Shown here: positions 33,626 through 41,191 of the stretch, piece by piece
How positions within the stretch are numbered: position 1 is the first letter of the stretch
How the letters are laid out: every line of letters starts with the position of its first letter
Assembly: GCA_015075405.1 (NCBI GenBank)
Contig: JABTUK010000002.1
Coordinates: forward strand, 868,001 to 932,000
Direction: 5' to 3'
DNA length: 64,000 bases
Source: Anaerolineales bacterium
GTDB taxonomy: Bacteria > Chloroflexota > Anaerolineae > 4572-78 > J111
Notes under the pieces: model-generated
What the model was told of the DNA's origin: nothing
The model's input: only the letters and a program-made list of their open reading frames with translations
The model's database searches: none
Made by a program: the position numbers and the translations under genes

Positions 33626-34168
33626 ATGGCAAACCACTCTAATCAAGATTATCACCGGCTGCGGAGCGGGCTAACCCTTTATCCGGCTCAATACGCGGCC
33701 CTTGACCAGACACTGGCCGACTTGACCCAAAAGCTGCCCGCTCAACTTGTGGTCTTGACGGATGTCAGCGGCCAACTGGTAGCAGCGCGAGGCGAGCAGG
33801 AACGAATTAACCTGGTAGCCCTGGGTTCTTTAATCTCCGGCGATCTGGCGGCCAGCCAGGAAATTGCCCGGCTCATGGGCGAATACCAGGATCATCAAAT
33901 GGTGCTGCGTGAAGGCCGCACGGCCCACACCTTTATCGTCGAAGCGGGCCATCACCTGGCTTTACTGGTGCGCTTATCCCAAGAGGTTCCACTCGGTTGG
34001 GCGCGGATGGTTATTCGCCAGGGTGCCCAGCAATTAGCCGAGATTGCCGCCGCTCAGCCGGCGCAACCCCTGGAGTCAGAATTGGCCGGCTCGGTCGAGG
34101 CGCTTTTGGGCGAGGAGGCGCTGCCCAACCTATTCAGTGAAGCCCTGGACGACTTGTGGACGGAGTGA
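33626..34168 (+). CDS. Roadblock/LC7-domain protein (MglB-like, long form)
   Basis: A 180-residue protein. Residues about 20-145 resemble a Roadblock/LC7 fold (LPAQLVVLTDVSGQLVAARG; RTAHTFIVEAGHHLALLVRLSQE). A C-terminal extension ends in the acidic NLFSEALDDLWTE, similar to the tail of the preceding receiver fusion (FEDELDKLFTAGE). The start at 33626 has GGGAG and lies one base after the previous stop. Its stop is 3 bases before the GTPase start. The tight arrangement receiver-Roadblock / Roadblock / GTPase supports a physical complex. No enzyme motif is present. Confidence 0.78.
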   Translation: MANHSNQDYHRLRSGLTLYPAQYAALDQTLADLTQKLPAQLVVLTDVSGQLVAARGEQERINLVALGSLISGDLAASQEIARLMGEYQDHQMVLREGRTAHTFIVEAGHHLALLVRLSQEVPLGWARMVIRQGAQQLAEIAAAQPAQPLESELAGSVEALLGEEALPNLFSEALDDLWTE

Positions 34169-34171
34169 GGT

Positions 34172-34759
34172 ATGTTTATCAATTGGCAACTGCGCGAATT
34201 AAATTTGAAAATCGTTTACTACGGCGCGGCCCTCAGCGGCAAAACCACCAACCTGGAACAGATTCACGCCAAAGTAGACCCGCGCCGGCGCGGCGAACTG
34301 ATTTCTCTGAAAACGCACGAAGACCGCACCCTCTACTTTGACTTTTTGCAACTGGAACTGGGCAAAATAAGCGGCCTGACCCCCAAAATTCACCTGTATA
34401 CCGTGCCCGGCCAGACCTACTACGAAGCCAGCCGCAAGCTGGTGCTGCGCGGCGCAGATGGCGTAGTATTTGTGGTGGACTCGGCGGCTAACCGGACCGA
34501 CGAGAATCTGGAATCATGGGCCAATTTGCAAACACACCTGGCCTCATTTGACATTCTGTTGACCGACATTCCGATTATGGTGCAATTCAATAAACGCGAC
34601 CTGCCTGCGGCAATGCCTGTGCCCCTGTTGCGCCACATGCTGCGGCTGAATGGCCAGCCTACATTTGAGGCCGTAGCGGCCCAGGGCCAGGGAGTTTTTG
34701 ACACCCTCAAAGCAGTTGTCAACGGCGTCGTGGCCCGAGTTCAGCGCGAGATTGCTTGA
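34172..34759 (+). CDS. mglA: MglA-type Ras-like small GTPase
   Basis: A 195-residue GTPase, close to Myxococcus/Thermus MglA along its whole length (FINW..RELNLKIVYYG; LYTVPGQTYYEASRKLVLRG; FNKRDLP). The P-loop is GAALSGKTT (K24, T25); switch I keeps HEDRTLYFDFL with the catalytic Arg; switch II keeps the TVPGQ glutamine. The residue that corresponds to Gly12 of Ras and Gly21 of MglA is Ala20, which could slow GTP hydrolysis. MglA sets cell polarity and motility in myxobacteria with MglB as GAP. Here four Roadblock genes surround it, so the partner could be any of them. The start ATG follows GAGTGAGGT and the preceding stop by 3 bases. Confidence 0.92.
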   Translation: MFINWQLRELNLKIVYYGAALSGKTTNLEQIHAKVDPRRRGELISLKTHEDRTLYFDFLQLELGKISGLTPKIHLYTVPGQTYYEASRKLVLRGADGVVFVVDSAANRTDENLESWANLQTHLASFDILLTDIPIMVQFNKRDLPAAMPVPLLRHMLRLNGQPTFEAVAAQGQGVFDTLKAVVNGVVARVQREIA

Positions 34760-34789
34760 GCTATTTTAACCCAATTTGAACTACTCAGC

Positions 34790-34892
34790 CATGTCATTTC
34801 GAGCGATATTAGGAGCGAGAAATCTCCTAATCCGTGGTCTGCGAACAACGCGACCTCAAAGATTTCTCGGCTTTCAGCCTCGAAATGACATG
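34790..34892. repeat. Dispersed palindrome, TCATTTCGA family, copy 4
   Basis: CATGTCATTTCGAG and CTCGAAATGACATG bound a 103-base hairpin with inner arms GAGAAATCT and AGATTTCTC. It lies inside the GTPase/Roadblock cluster between mglA and the next Roadblock gene and may reduce read-through. Confidence 0.9.
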
Positions 34893-34930
34893 CGGGGCGA
34901 GTAGTTAACCCAATTTTTGAGGTAAATACC

Positions 34931-35323
34931 GTGACTCAAACCAATACCAAATCAGGCTCAACCGAACTGGCCAGATTGCTGGCCGAAATGAACAAAGCTG
35001 GCGAATTTCCTATTGCCGTTTTGACCGACCGGCACGGGTTTCCCATTGCCTCGGCGGCCGCACCGGGGCAAGATCCCGAGACCCAATCAGCGGTGGTGGC
35101 GCTGGTGCAAAAAACCGCCGCCCAGGTACGCGACCAACTGGGTATGGCCCAAACCGATGAAATCTCCCTGTATGATACCAACGGCCAGCGCCTGGTCTGC
35201 CGGCCCATTAGCGTTAACGGGCACGATCTCATCCTGGCGGTGCTAGTACCCAACAAGACCGCCAGCTATCGCCGTTTGACCAACCAAGCTATTAGCGCCA
35301 TCCGCCGCGCCTGGAAATTATAA
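34931..35323 (+). CDS. Roadblock/LC7-domain protein
   Basis: A 130-residue protein (GTG start after TTGAGG). It fits a compact Roadblock/LC7 domain: helix ELARLLAEMNKAGEFPIAVL, then strand TDRHGFPIASAAAP, helix SAVVALVQKTAAQVRDQL and strands EISLYDTNGQRLVCRPIS and DLILAVLVP. It is close in size to MglB. It is followed after 16 bases by the DUF4388-Roadblock gene with GAGGAG. Probable partner or regulator of the upstream GTPase; GAP activity cannot be read from sequence. Confidence 0.8.
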   Translation: MTQTNTKSGSTELARLLAEMNKAGEFPIAVLTDRHGFPIASAAAPGQDPETQSAVVALVQKTAAQVRDQLGMAQTDEISLYDTNGQRLVCRPISVNGHDLILAVLVPNKTASYRRLTNQAISAIRRAWKL

Positions 35324-35339
35324 AAAGAGGAGCAAAGCT

Positions 35340-36059
35340 ATGGCTATGCAGGGCAATTTGCATGTAATGACGGTAGCCGATTTGATTCAGCATAACTGCC
35401 AGGATCGCAAAACGGCGCGTATCGTCATCGAGCATAATGGGGATCAAGGGCTGCTCTTTTTTAGGGATGGCGCTGTGGTGCATGCGGCGCTGGGGGAGCT
35501 ACAGGGCGAAGAGGCTGTTTATCAATTGTTGAGTTGGCACGACGGCCAATTCAGTTTAGAGGTTGGCGTTGAACCGCCGCTCCTCAGCATCAGCCGGAGT
35601 TGGTCGGGCCTGTTGTTAGAGGGCGCGCGGCGCTTAGACGAAGCAGACAATTCATTATCATTAATTCAGGAGAGTAAAACTATGGCAACAAAAAAGAAAA
35701 GTGAGCTATTAGCCGATGCCCTGGCCGAACTGCTGTCGGAGTCATCCGACATCGAAGGGGCGGCTGTGGTGGGGGTGGATGGCCTGGTTTATTCGGCCAA
35801 CGTGCCCCAACGCGCCCTGGATGAGAATATGGTCGGGGCTACAGCGGCAGCGGTGCTCGGCTTGAGCAAACGCAGCGCCAACCAGCTTAAGCGCGGTAAT
35901 TTTCATCAAACCTTGATCCAGGCTGATGAAGGCAACATTATCGTCGTCGGGTTGAATGAGCAAACCCTCTTTGTCGGGCTGACCCCCAAAAACGTGAATC
36001 TGGGCATGGCCTTTGCCGAGGTGCGGACGATGGCCGGCAAACTCACCCAAATTTTATAA
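35340..36059 (+). CDS. DUF4388-Roadblock fusion protein
   Basis: A 239-residue protein. Residues about 3-105 match DUF4388/PATAN (GNLHVMTVADLIQHNCQDRK; LLFFRDGAVVHAALGELQGEEAVYQLLSWHDGQFSLE), an adaptor domain found with response regulators and GTPase systems. Residues about 120-239 are a Roadblock/LC7 domain (ADALAELLSESSDIEGAAVVGVDGLVYSANV..; IIVVGLNEQTLFVGLTPK). The first ATG has GAGGAG. A second in-frame ATG at 35682 (MATKKKSELL) has AGGAG at proper spacing, so a Roadblock-only product of 125 residues may also be made. Lies between a Roadblock gene and the protoglobin gene with gaps of 16-18 bases. Confidence 0.85.
   Translation: MAMQGNLHVMTVADLIQHNCQDRKTARIVIEHNGDQGLLFFRDGAVVHAALGELQGEEAVYQLLSWHDGQFSLEVGVEPPLLSISRSWSGLLLEGARRLDEADNSLSLIQESKTMATKKKSELLADALAELLSESSDIEGAAVVGVDGLVYSANVPQRALDENMVGATAAAVLGLSKRSANQLKRGNFHQTLIQADEGNIIVVGLNEQTLFVGLTPKNVNLGMAFAEVRTMAGKLTQIL
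35668..35684 (+). promoter_or_regulatory. Internal ribosome site and start inside the DUF4388-Roadblock gene
   Basis: AGGAGAGTAAAACT precedes an in-frame ATG at 35682, exactly at the junction between the DUF4388 and Roadblock domains. A perfect AGGAG at this spacing, at a domain boundary, suggests alternative initiation. Confidence 0.6.
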
Positions 36060-36077
36060 ATTGAGGAGATTTAATTC

Positions 36078-36611
36078 ATGAACGACCGCAAAAGCTGGGA
36101 AATAAAAGATGAAGCCATCTTGGCTGATTTGGTGGCGCTGATGGGCTTAACCGACGAGGAAAAGAGCGCTATGGCTGCCTGTAAAAGCGCAGCGGAGGCT
36201 CAGGCCGACCCTATGATTGAGGCTTTTTATCAGCGTTTGCTTAACCAGGATATTACGGCTGAATTTTTGGAAGGGATGGTTGAGCACCTGCGCAGCACCC
36301 TCAAGAATTGGTTTATCACCCTCTTCTCCGGGGAATATGACGAGGCGTATGTCAAGAGTCGTCTGGCTATCGGCAAAACCCACGTGCGTATTGGCCTGCC
36401 GGTGCGCTACCCCCTGGCCATGATGGACATCTTGATGGAGCACGGCGAAAAAGTAGCCAATTCCCAGGGTGAGACAGCCGTCAAAGCTTTCCGCAAACTG
36501 GCTGCGCTGGATATTGCCATCTTTAACCAGGCTTACGAAGATACCCACCTGAACCATTTGGCCGAACTGGTGGGCAACGAGCGCCTGGCTCGCCGCCTGT
36601 TGACCCGTTAG
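36078..36611 (+). CDS. Protoglobin (haem sensor-globin domain)
   Basis: A 177-residue single-domain protein of the protoglobin family, the haem domain of globin-coupled sensors. Helices A-H are recognisable. The proximal haem histidine is H102 in the IGKTHVRIGLPVRYPLAM motif; FLEGMVEHLRSTLKNWFITLFSGEYDEAYVKSRL precedes it. No methyl-accepting, cyclase or kinase output domain is attached, so it must signal through a partner, bind O2/NO, or act as an enzyme. Strong ribosome site GAGGAG, 18 bases after the DUF4388-Roadblock stop. It ends the GTPase/Roadblock operon, since a perfect terminator follows. The next gene encodes a kinase with LOV and FixL-like PAS domains. Confidence 0.88.
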   Translation: MNDRKSWEIKDEAILADLVALMGLTDEEKSAMAACKSAAEAQADPMIEAFYQRLLNQDITAEFLEGMVEHLRSTLKNWFITLFSGEYDEAYVKSRLAIGKTHVRIGLPVRYPLAMMDILMEHGEKVANSQGETAVKAFRKLAALDIAIFNQAYEDTHLNHLAELVGNERLARRLLTR

Positions 36612-36642
36612 CAGCAATCCTCATTTTAAGTAATTCCCCGAA

Positions 36643-36678
36643 AAACGCCGGGCTTCCGTTTGGAAGCCCGGCGTTTTT
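36643..36678 (+). terminator. Rho-independent terminator of the Roadblock/GTPase/protoglobin operon
   Basis: AACGCCGGGCTTCC, loop GTTT and GGAAGCCCGGCGTT followed by TTTGTTTGG. Perfect 14-bp GC-rich stem. Confidence 0.93.
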
Positions 36679-36739
36679 GTTTGGAATGATCCAAGCTCAA
36701 TATCCTGACTTTTGTAATGATACCCTTAACCGATTTCTG

Positions 36740-36748
36740 TGGTATAAT
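36740..36748 (+). promoter_or_regulatory. Extended -10 promoter of the LOV kinase
   Basis: TGGTATAAT is an extended -10 (TGn-TATAAT) about 72 bases before the kinase start codon. No good -35 is seen, which is tolerated for extended -10 promoters. Confidence 0.5.
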
Positions 36749-36819
36749 GGTAGAAAAAGCCAGATAAACGGATACACATTTTAATAGGGGGGGTATCTGA
36801 TCTGAGTAGCGGGGTTGAC

Positions 36820-38868
36820 ATGGCGAACTCAAACGATACCTTACCCAAACAAGCCAAAGCAGCGCTATATATACTGGACCGAGCAGTTGCTGCTGTTCGT
36901 AATGGGATAATCATTGCTGACGCGCAGCAACCGGATTATCCCATTATTTATTGTAACCCGGCTTTTGAGGAAATTACCGGCTACAGCCAGAATGAAATTT
37001 TGGGGCGCAACTGCCGCTTTTTGCAAGGCCCCGCTACCGACCCCACCGTCACTGTCCAAATTCGTGAAGCTTTGCAAAACGGGCGAGAGTGCCGGGTGGT
37101 GCTTAAAAACTATCGCAAAGATGGAACGCCTTTTTGGAATGAACTGACGATTTCACCCGTTAGGGATGATGTAGGCCGGTTGACTCATTTTGTGGGCATC
37201 CAAAATGATATTACGGCGCGTAAACAGGCGGAAGAGGCGCTGCAAGAGACCGTTCAGCGACTCCGGGAGGCTTATCAACAAGCTATCGTCTATGCCCAGG
37301 AGTTGAAAGGGGAAATCCTGGAGCGCCGTCGCGCCGAAGCGGCTCTCAGAGAAAATGAGGGGCGTCTACATTCGGTGGTAGAAAATGCCTTAGATGGGAT
37401 TATTACCATTGACGAGCAGGGGTTAATTGATTCCTTTAATCCGGCTGCCGAGAAAATTTTTGGCTATAGCGCCGCCGAAGTGATTAGCCAAAATATCAAG
37501 CTGCTCATGCCCGAACCCTACCACAGCCAGCACGATAGCTATTTGGCCAACTACCGGCAAACCGGCCAGCCTAAAATTATCGGCGTGGGCCGTGAAGTAA
37601 CCGGGCGGCGCAAGGATGGCTCCACCTTTCCGCTTGACCTGGCGGTGAGTGAATTTTCCCTGGCCAGGCGGCGCATGTTCATCGGTCTGGTTCGAGATCT
37701 GACCAGGCGCCGCCAATTGGAAACCCAACTACGCCAGGCCCAAAAGATGGAGGCTATCGGCCGCCTGGCCGGTGGTATGGCCCATGATTTTAACAACATC
37801 CTGACGGTTATCCTGGGCCAGACCGAGTTCTTGCTCAATCATCTCGCCGCCGCTGACCTCCGCACCGAGGTTGAACAAATCAGCGAAGCTGCTCAACAAG
37901 CGGCCAGCCTCACCCACCAATTGCTGGCCTTTAGCCGCCAGCAGCCGCTCAATGCCCAAGCCTTAAACTTGAACGAAGTAATTGGGGCCATGGAAAAAAT
38001 GTTGCCCCGACTGATTGGCGAGCGCATTAATTTGGTTACCCGGTTGAGTCCGGCCCCGGCCTGGATCCGAATTGACCCCGGACAAATTCAGCAGGTCATT
38101 ATGAATTTGGTCATCAATGCGCGCGATGCCATGCCGCAGGGGGGGCAGCTCACCCTTGAAACCGATCTTGTGGATTTGGCCGGATCTGATTTATTTCAAT
38201 CGCTGGGGTTAGCGCCAGGCCCCTACGTTTTGTTAACTTTAACCGATACAGGGGTAGGAATGGACGCAGAAACTCAAATGCATATTTTTGAGCCGTTTTT
38301 TACGACCAAAGATGTAGGCCGGGGGACGGGCTTGGGCCTGTCTACCACTTACGCTATTATTCAACAAAACCGAGGCTATATCTCGGTCGAGAGTCAACTG
38401 GGCCACGGCTCAACCTTTAAAGTTTATCTGCCGCAGCTTCCCCTAAAAACGGAGCCAGATCAAACAAATCTGCCTGTGTCGCTACCCCAGGGCTATGAAT
38501 CAATCTTATTAGTTGAAGATGAGGCCAATGTTCGTCTGGTTACGCGGAAACATTTGCAGAAACAGGGGTACAGGGTTTTAGAAGCCAATTGTGCCCAGGA
38601 AGCCCTGCAAATTTGCCGGCAACAGAACGCACCAGTCAACCTGGTTATTACCGATGTGATCCTGCCCGATATGAGCGGCCCGGAACTGGGGGAGCGTCTG
38701 CGGCAAATTTATCCTTTGCTCAAAATACTCTACATTTCCGGCTACGCCAACGATATCCAGCAGCAACAAGGATCACCAGACTACAGCCCGTTATTCCTGC
38801 AAAAACCCTTTTCCTCAGAGATATTGGCCCGCAAAGTGCGTGAGGCTCTGGACGCACCCCAGACCTAG
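36820..38868 (+). CDS. LOV / FixL-type PAS hybrid histidine kinase
   Basis: A 682-residue soluble sensor kinase. The LOV domain (about 18-135) has the photoactive motif GRNCRFLQG with flavin-adduct C65, plus NYRKDGTPFWN and the FVGIQNDIT glutamine (Q128). A coiled coil (about 135-180) leads to a second PAS (about 182-300) close to FixL. It has MPEPYHSQHDSYLANY, with H238 aligned to the haem-ligand His, and IIGVGREV, with R258 exactly 20 residues later as in FixL. HisKA has H322 (AHDFNNIL). HATPase has NLVINARDAM, DTGVGM and GTGLGLS boxes. The C-terminal receiver has acceptor D612 (VITDVILPDMSG). It should respond to blue light and possibly O2. It has its own extended -10 promoter after the protoglobin operon. 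Confidence 0.92.
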   Translation: MANSNDTLPKQAKAALYILDRAVAAVRNGIIIADAQQPDYPIIYCNPAFEEITGYSQNEILGRNCRFLQGPATDPTVTVQIREALQNGRECRVVLKNYRKDGTPFWNELTISPVRDDVGRLTHFVGIQNDITARKQAEEALQETVQRLREAYQQAIVYAQELKGEILERRRAEAALRENEGRLHSVVENALDGIITIDEQGLIDSFNPAAEKIFGYSAAEVISQNIKLLMPEPYHSQHDSYLANYRQTGQPKIIGVGREVTGRRKDGSTFPLDLAVSEFSLARRRMFIGLVRDLTRRRQLETQLRQAQKMEAIGRLAGGMAHDFNNILTVILGQTEFLLNHLAAADLRTEVEQISEAAQQAASLTHQLLAFSRQQPLNAQALNLNEVIGAMEKMLPRLIGERINLVTRLSPAPAWIRIDPGQIQQVIMNLVINARDAMPQGGQLTLETDLVDLAGSDLFQSLGLAPGPYVLLTLTDTGVGMDAETQMHIFEPFFTTKDVGRGTGLGLSTTYAIIQQNRGYISVESQLGHGSTFKVYLPQLPLKTEPDQTNLPVSLPQGYESILLVEDEANVRLVTRKHLQKQGYRVLEANCAQEALQICRQQNAPVNLVITDVILPDMSGPELGERLRQIYPLLKILYISGYANDIQQQQGSPDYSPLFLQKPFSSEILARKVREALDAPQT

Positions 38869-38893
38869 GGCAACCCCTGAGACCAATAGCGGT

Positions 38894-38936
38894 ATTCATT
38901 CACCATTCACAATTCATTATTCACAATTCACAATTA
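38894..38936. repeat. ATTCACA heptamer array
   Basis: Seven-base units ATTCACC, ATTCACA, ATTCATT, ATTCACA, ATTCACA run up to the guaB stop codon; the last bases of the array supply that stop (TTA on the plus strand). Confidence 0.85.
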
Positions 38937-40394
38937 TATCCGATCCACATCGTGCGAGCGGCTCTCGCGGATGCCGGCTGGGGTGATTTCGATAAATTCG
39001 GCGTTGGCTTGCAATTCGGCAATGGTTTGCGCCCCGCCGTAGCTGAGGCCGGAGCGCAGCCCGCCGATCAGTTGATAGAGCAGTTCATCCACATGGCCGC
39101 GATAAGGCACGACTGCTTCTACCCCTTCGGGCACCACCTTGTCCCAATCGGCCTGGCTTTCGGCGCTCTCATCCTCGCTTTGTTCAACGGCTTTGCGGCC
39201 CATGGCCGCGCCCAGCGAGGCCATGCCACGCACCACCTTGAACTTCTGTCCATCGCGGATCACCGTAGCGCCGGGCGCTTCCTCGCAGCCGGCAAAAAGG
39301 CTGCCAATCATCACGGTGGCTGCGCCGGCTGCCAGGGCCTTAACCAGATCACCGGAGGCTTTGATGCCGCCGTCGGCAATGATCGGAATTTCTTTTCCGG
39401 CCTCGGCCACCCCTTCGACGCTGTCCATAATGGCCGTTAACTGCGGCACCCCAAACCCGGTGACAACGCGGGTGGTACAAATCGAGCCGGGACCCACGCC
39501 TACTTTAATCGCGTCAGCGCCCGCGCTGGCTAATTCACACGCCCCTTCTTTGGAAGCCACATTCCCGGCTACAATCTGGGCCTGGGGAAAATGATGTCGT
39601 AATGCTTTGACCATGTGGATGCAATGATCGGCATGGCCGTGAGCGATGTCCAGCACCAGCAAGTCAGCCCCGGCGGCCAGCAGCGCATCGGCCCGTTCAA
39701 TATCGTTGGGCTTGACCCCAATGGCTGCCCCCACCCGCAAGCGACCCTTGCTGTCTTTGGTGGCGTTGGGGTAGCGGTCTTGCTTGACAATATCCTGGGC
39801 CGTAATCAGGCCGACCAGCCGGCCCCGCGCATCAATCACCGGCAATTTTTCCAACCGATGCTCATGCAGCAAAACCCGCGCCTGTTCGGGGGTGGTATCG
39901 GGTGTGGCGCTAATAATCTGGTTGGGCCGGGTCATCACCGACTCCACCGGCGCTTGGTCATCGGGAGCTAACAAAATGTCGCGCTGGGTAATCAACCCCA
40001 CCAACTCATCGCTGCCGTTGGTCACTACCAGGCCGCCGACCTCAAATCGTTTCATCAACATCCGGGCCTGGGCAATAGATGAAGCCTGATCAATGGCATG
40101 AGGATGTTCTACAATATAACCCTCGACCCGCTTGACCCTTGCTACCTGGCGAGCCTGCTGCTCAACCGTCATAAAGCGGTGGATAACGCCCAGTCCACCG
40201 GCGCGGGCCATGGCAATTGCCATCGGCGCTTCGGTCACGGTGTCCATGTTGGCGCTCACCACCGGCGCCCGCAATCGAATGGTCGGGGTGAGCCAACTAG
40301 AGGTGTCCACATCCTGGCGCGAGGCCACCGAGGAGCGTTTGGGCACAAGCAGTACATCATCAAAGGTTAAGCCTTTGGTTGGACGGATTTTCAT
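38934..40394 (-). CDS. guaB: IMP dehydrogenase
   Basis: A 486-residue homotetrameric enzyme oxidising IMP to XMP with NAD+, the first step to GMP. The TIM barrel has [15 protein letters not shown] at the start, [17 protein letters not shown] with the catalytic Cys, [10 protein letters not shown], and the flap region [16 protein letters not shown] pair (about 90-205: [45 protein letters not shown]) is inserted between barrel strands and binds adenine/guanine nucleotides. The start ATG is preceded by AAAGGAC. Convergent with the LOV kinase and divergent from a CBS protein gene. Full length. Confidence 0.95.
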   Translation of the reverse strand: MKIRPTKGLTFDDVLLVPKRSSVASRQDVDTSSWLTPTIRLRAPVVSANMDTVTEAPMAIAMARAGGLGVIHRFMTVEQQARQVARVKRVEGYIVEHPHAIDQASSIAQARMLMKRFEVGGLVVTNGSDELVGLITQRDILLAPDDQAPVESVMTRPNQIISATPDTTPEQARVLLHEHRLEKLPVIDARGRLVGLITAQDIVKQDRYPNATKDSKGRLRVGAAIGVKPNDIERADALLAAGADLLVLDIAHGHADHCIHMVKALRHHFPQAQIVAGNVASKEGACELASAGADAIKVGVGPGSICTTRVVTGFGVPQLTAIMDSVEGVAEAGKEIPIIADGGIKASGDLVKALAAGAATVMIGSLFAGCEEAPGATVIRDGQKFKVVRGMASLGAAMGRKAVEQSEDESAESQADWDKVVPEGVEAVVPYRGHVDELLYQLIGGLRSGLSYGGAQTIAELQANAEFIEITPAGIRESRSHDVDRI

Positions 40395-40568
40395 GGGTAG
40401 GTCCTTTCGTTAATAACAACGTTGCTTTTTATTTTACCCCACCTCTATGTTTCCGCCAATCGTCAAAAGAACCCCTTAAATACACTCAGATTATTTTAGT
40501 TTTTGTAAAACTCGGTATAAAATATTAGAGAGCATTCACTTCAACAAACCCATAATTAAGGAGAGAGT

Positions 40569-41036
40569 ATGAGCCTTGAGTACGATTTGAGGCAGGAAAA
40601 GGTTATCCACCTCAATTTGACCGAATTTACCGAGGTGGAAATCGGCACGCCGGTTCGAGCAACCATCGAAAAAATGCGCCAGGAAAATCATAACTGCGCC
40701 TTTATCACCAACGGAGGCAAACTGGCCGGCATTTTTACAGATCGCGACATTCTGCTAAGGGTTGTGGACCGGCCTGAGGTGTGGGATCAGTCCATTGATA
40801 CAGTTATGACCCCCCAGCCCTACAGCGTCAATTCAACCGATCCGGCGGATGCGGCGCTCAATCTGATGCATGAAAAACATGTGCGTAATGTGCCGGTATT
40901 AGATAGCAGCGGCGCCGTAATTGGTAATTTAACCCACTATGCGATTATAAAATACCTGGCCGACCGCTTTCCGGAGTCGGTTTATAATCTGCCCCCGGAG
41001 CCGGATCGAGTGGTACGCAATCGAGATGGCGCTTAA
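40569..41036 (+). CDS. Stand-alone CBS-pair protein
   Basis: A 155-residue protein with two CBS domains (about 18-75: VEIGTPVRATIEKMRQENHN..GIFTDRDIL; about 80-140: VMTPQPYSVNSTDPADAALNLMHEKHVRNVPVLD). Such pairs bind adenosine nucleotides and report energy state to a partner. AGGAG ribosome site. It lies 155 bases upstream of korA on the same strand, and KorB itself carries a fused CBS pair, so it may act on the same oxidoreductase. The target is not shown by sequence. Confidence 0.85.
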   Translation: MSLEYDLRQEKVIHLNLTEFTEVEIGTPVRATIEKMRQENHNCAFITNGGKLAGIFTDRDILLRVVDRPEVWDQSIDTVMTPQPYSVNSTDPADAALNLMHEKHVRNVPVLDSSGAVIGNLTHYAIIKYLADRFPESVYNLPPEPDRVVRNRDGA

Positions 41037-41077
41037 AATTAGAAGTTTGGAAGTAATGTTCACGAACAATAAAAAGG

Positions 41078-41168
41078 TAGCAAGGTTGCACGCCCTTCGG
41101 CGTACCAGAAGGGGTGAAGTAGCAGGGATGGAATTACCCCTGTCTACCGTCTACCGTCTACCGTCTAC
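41078..41168. repeat. GGTAGCA fragment and GTCTACC heptamer array before korA
   Basis: GGTAGCAAGGTTGCACGCCCTTCGG..GAAGGGGTGAAGTAGCAGGG is an inverted array related to that at 32590 and 61335. It is followed by four 7-base GTCTACC units (about 41146-41168). The heptamers stop a few bases before the korA ribosome site. Confidence 0.75.
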
Positions 41169-41191
41169 TATTTTTTAGGAGACACATTGGT

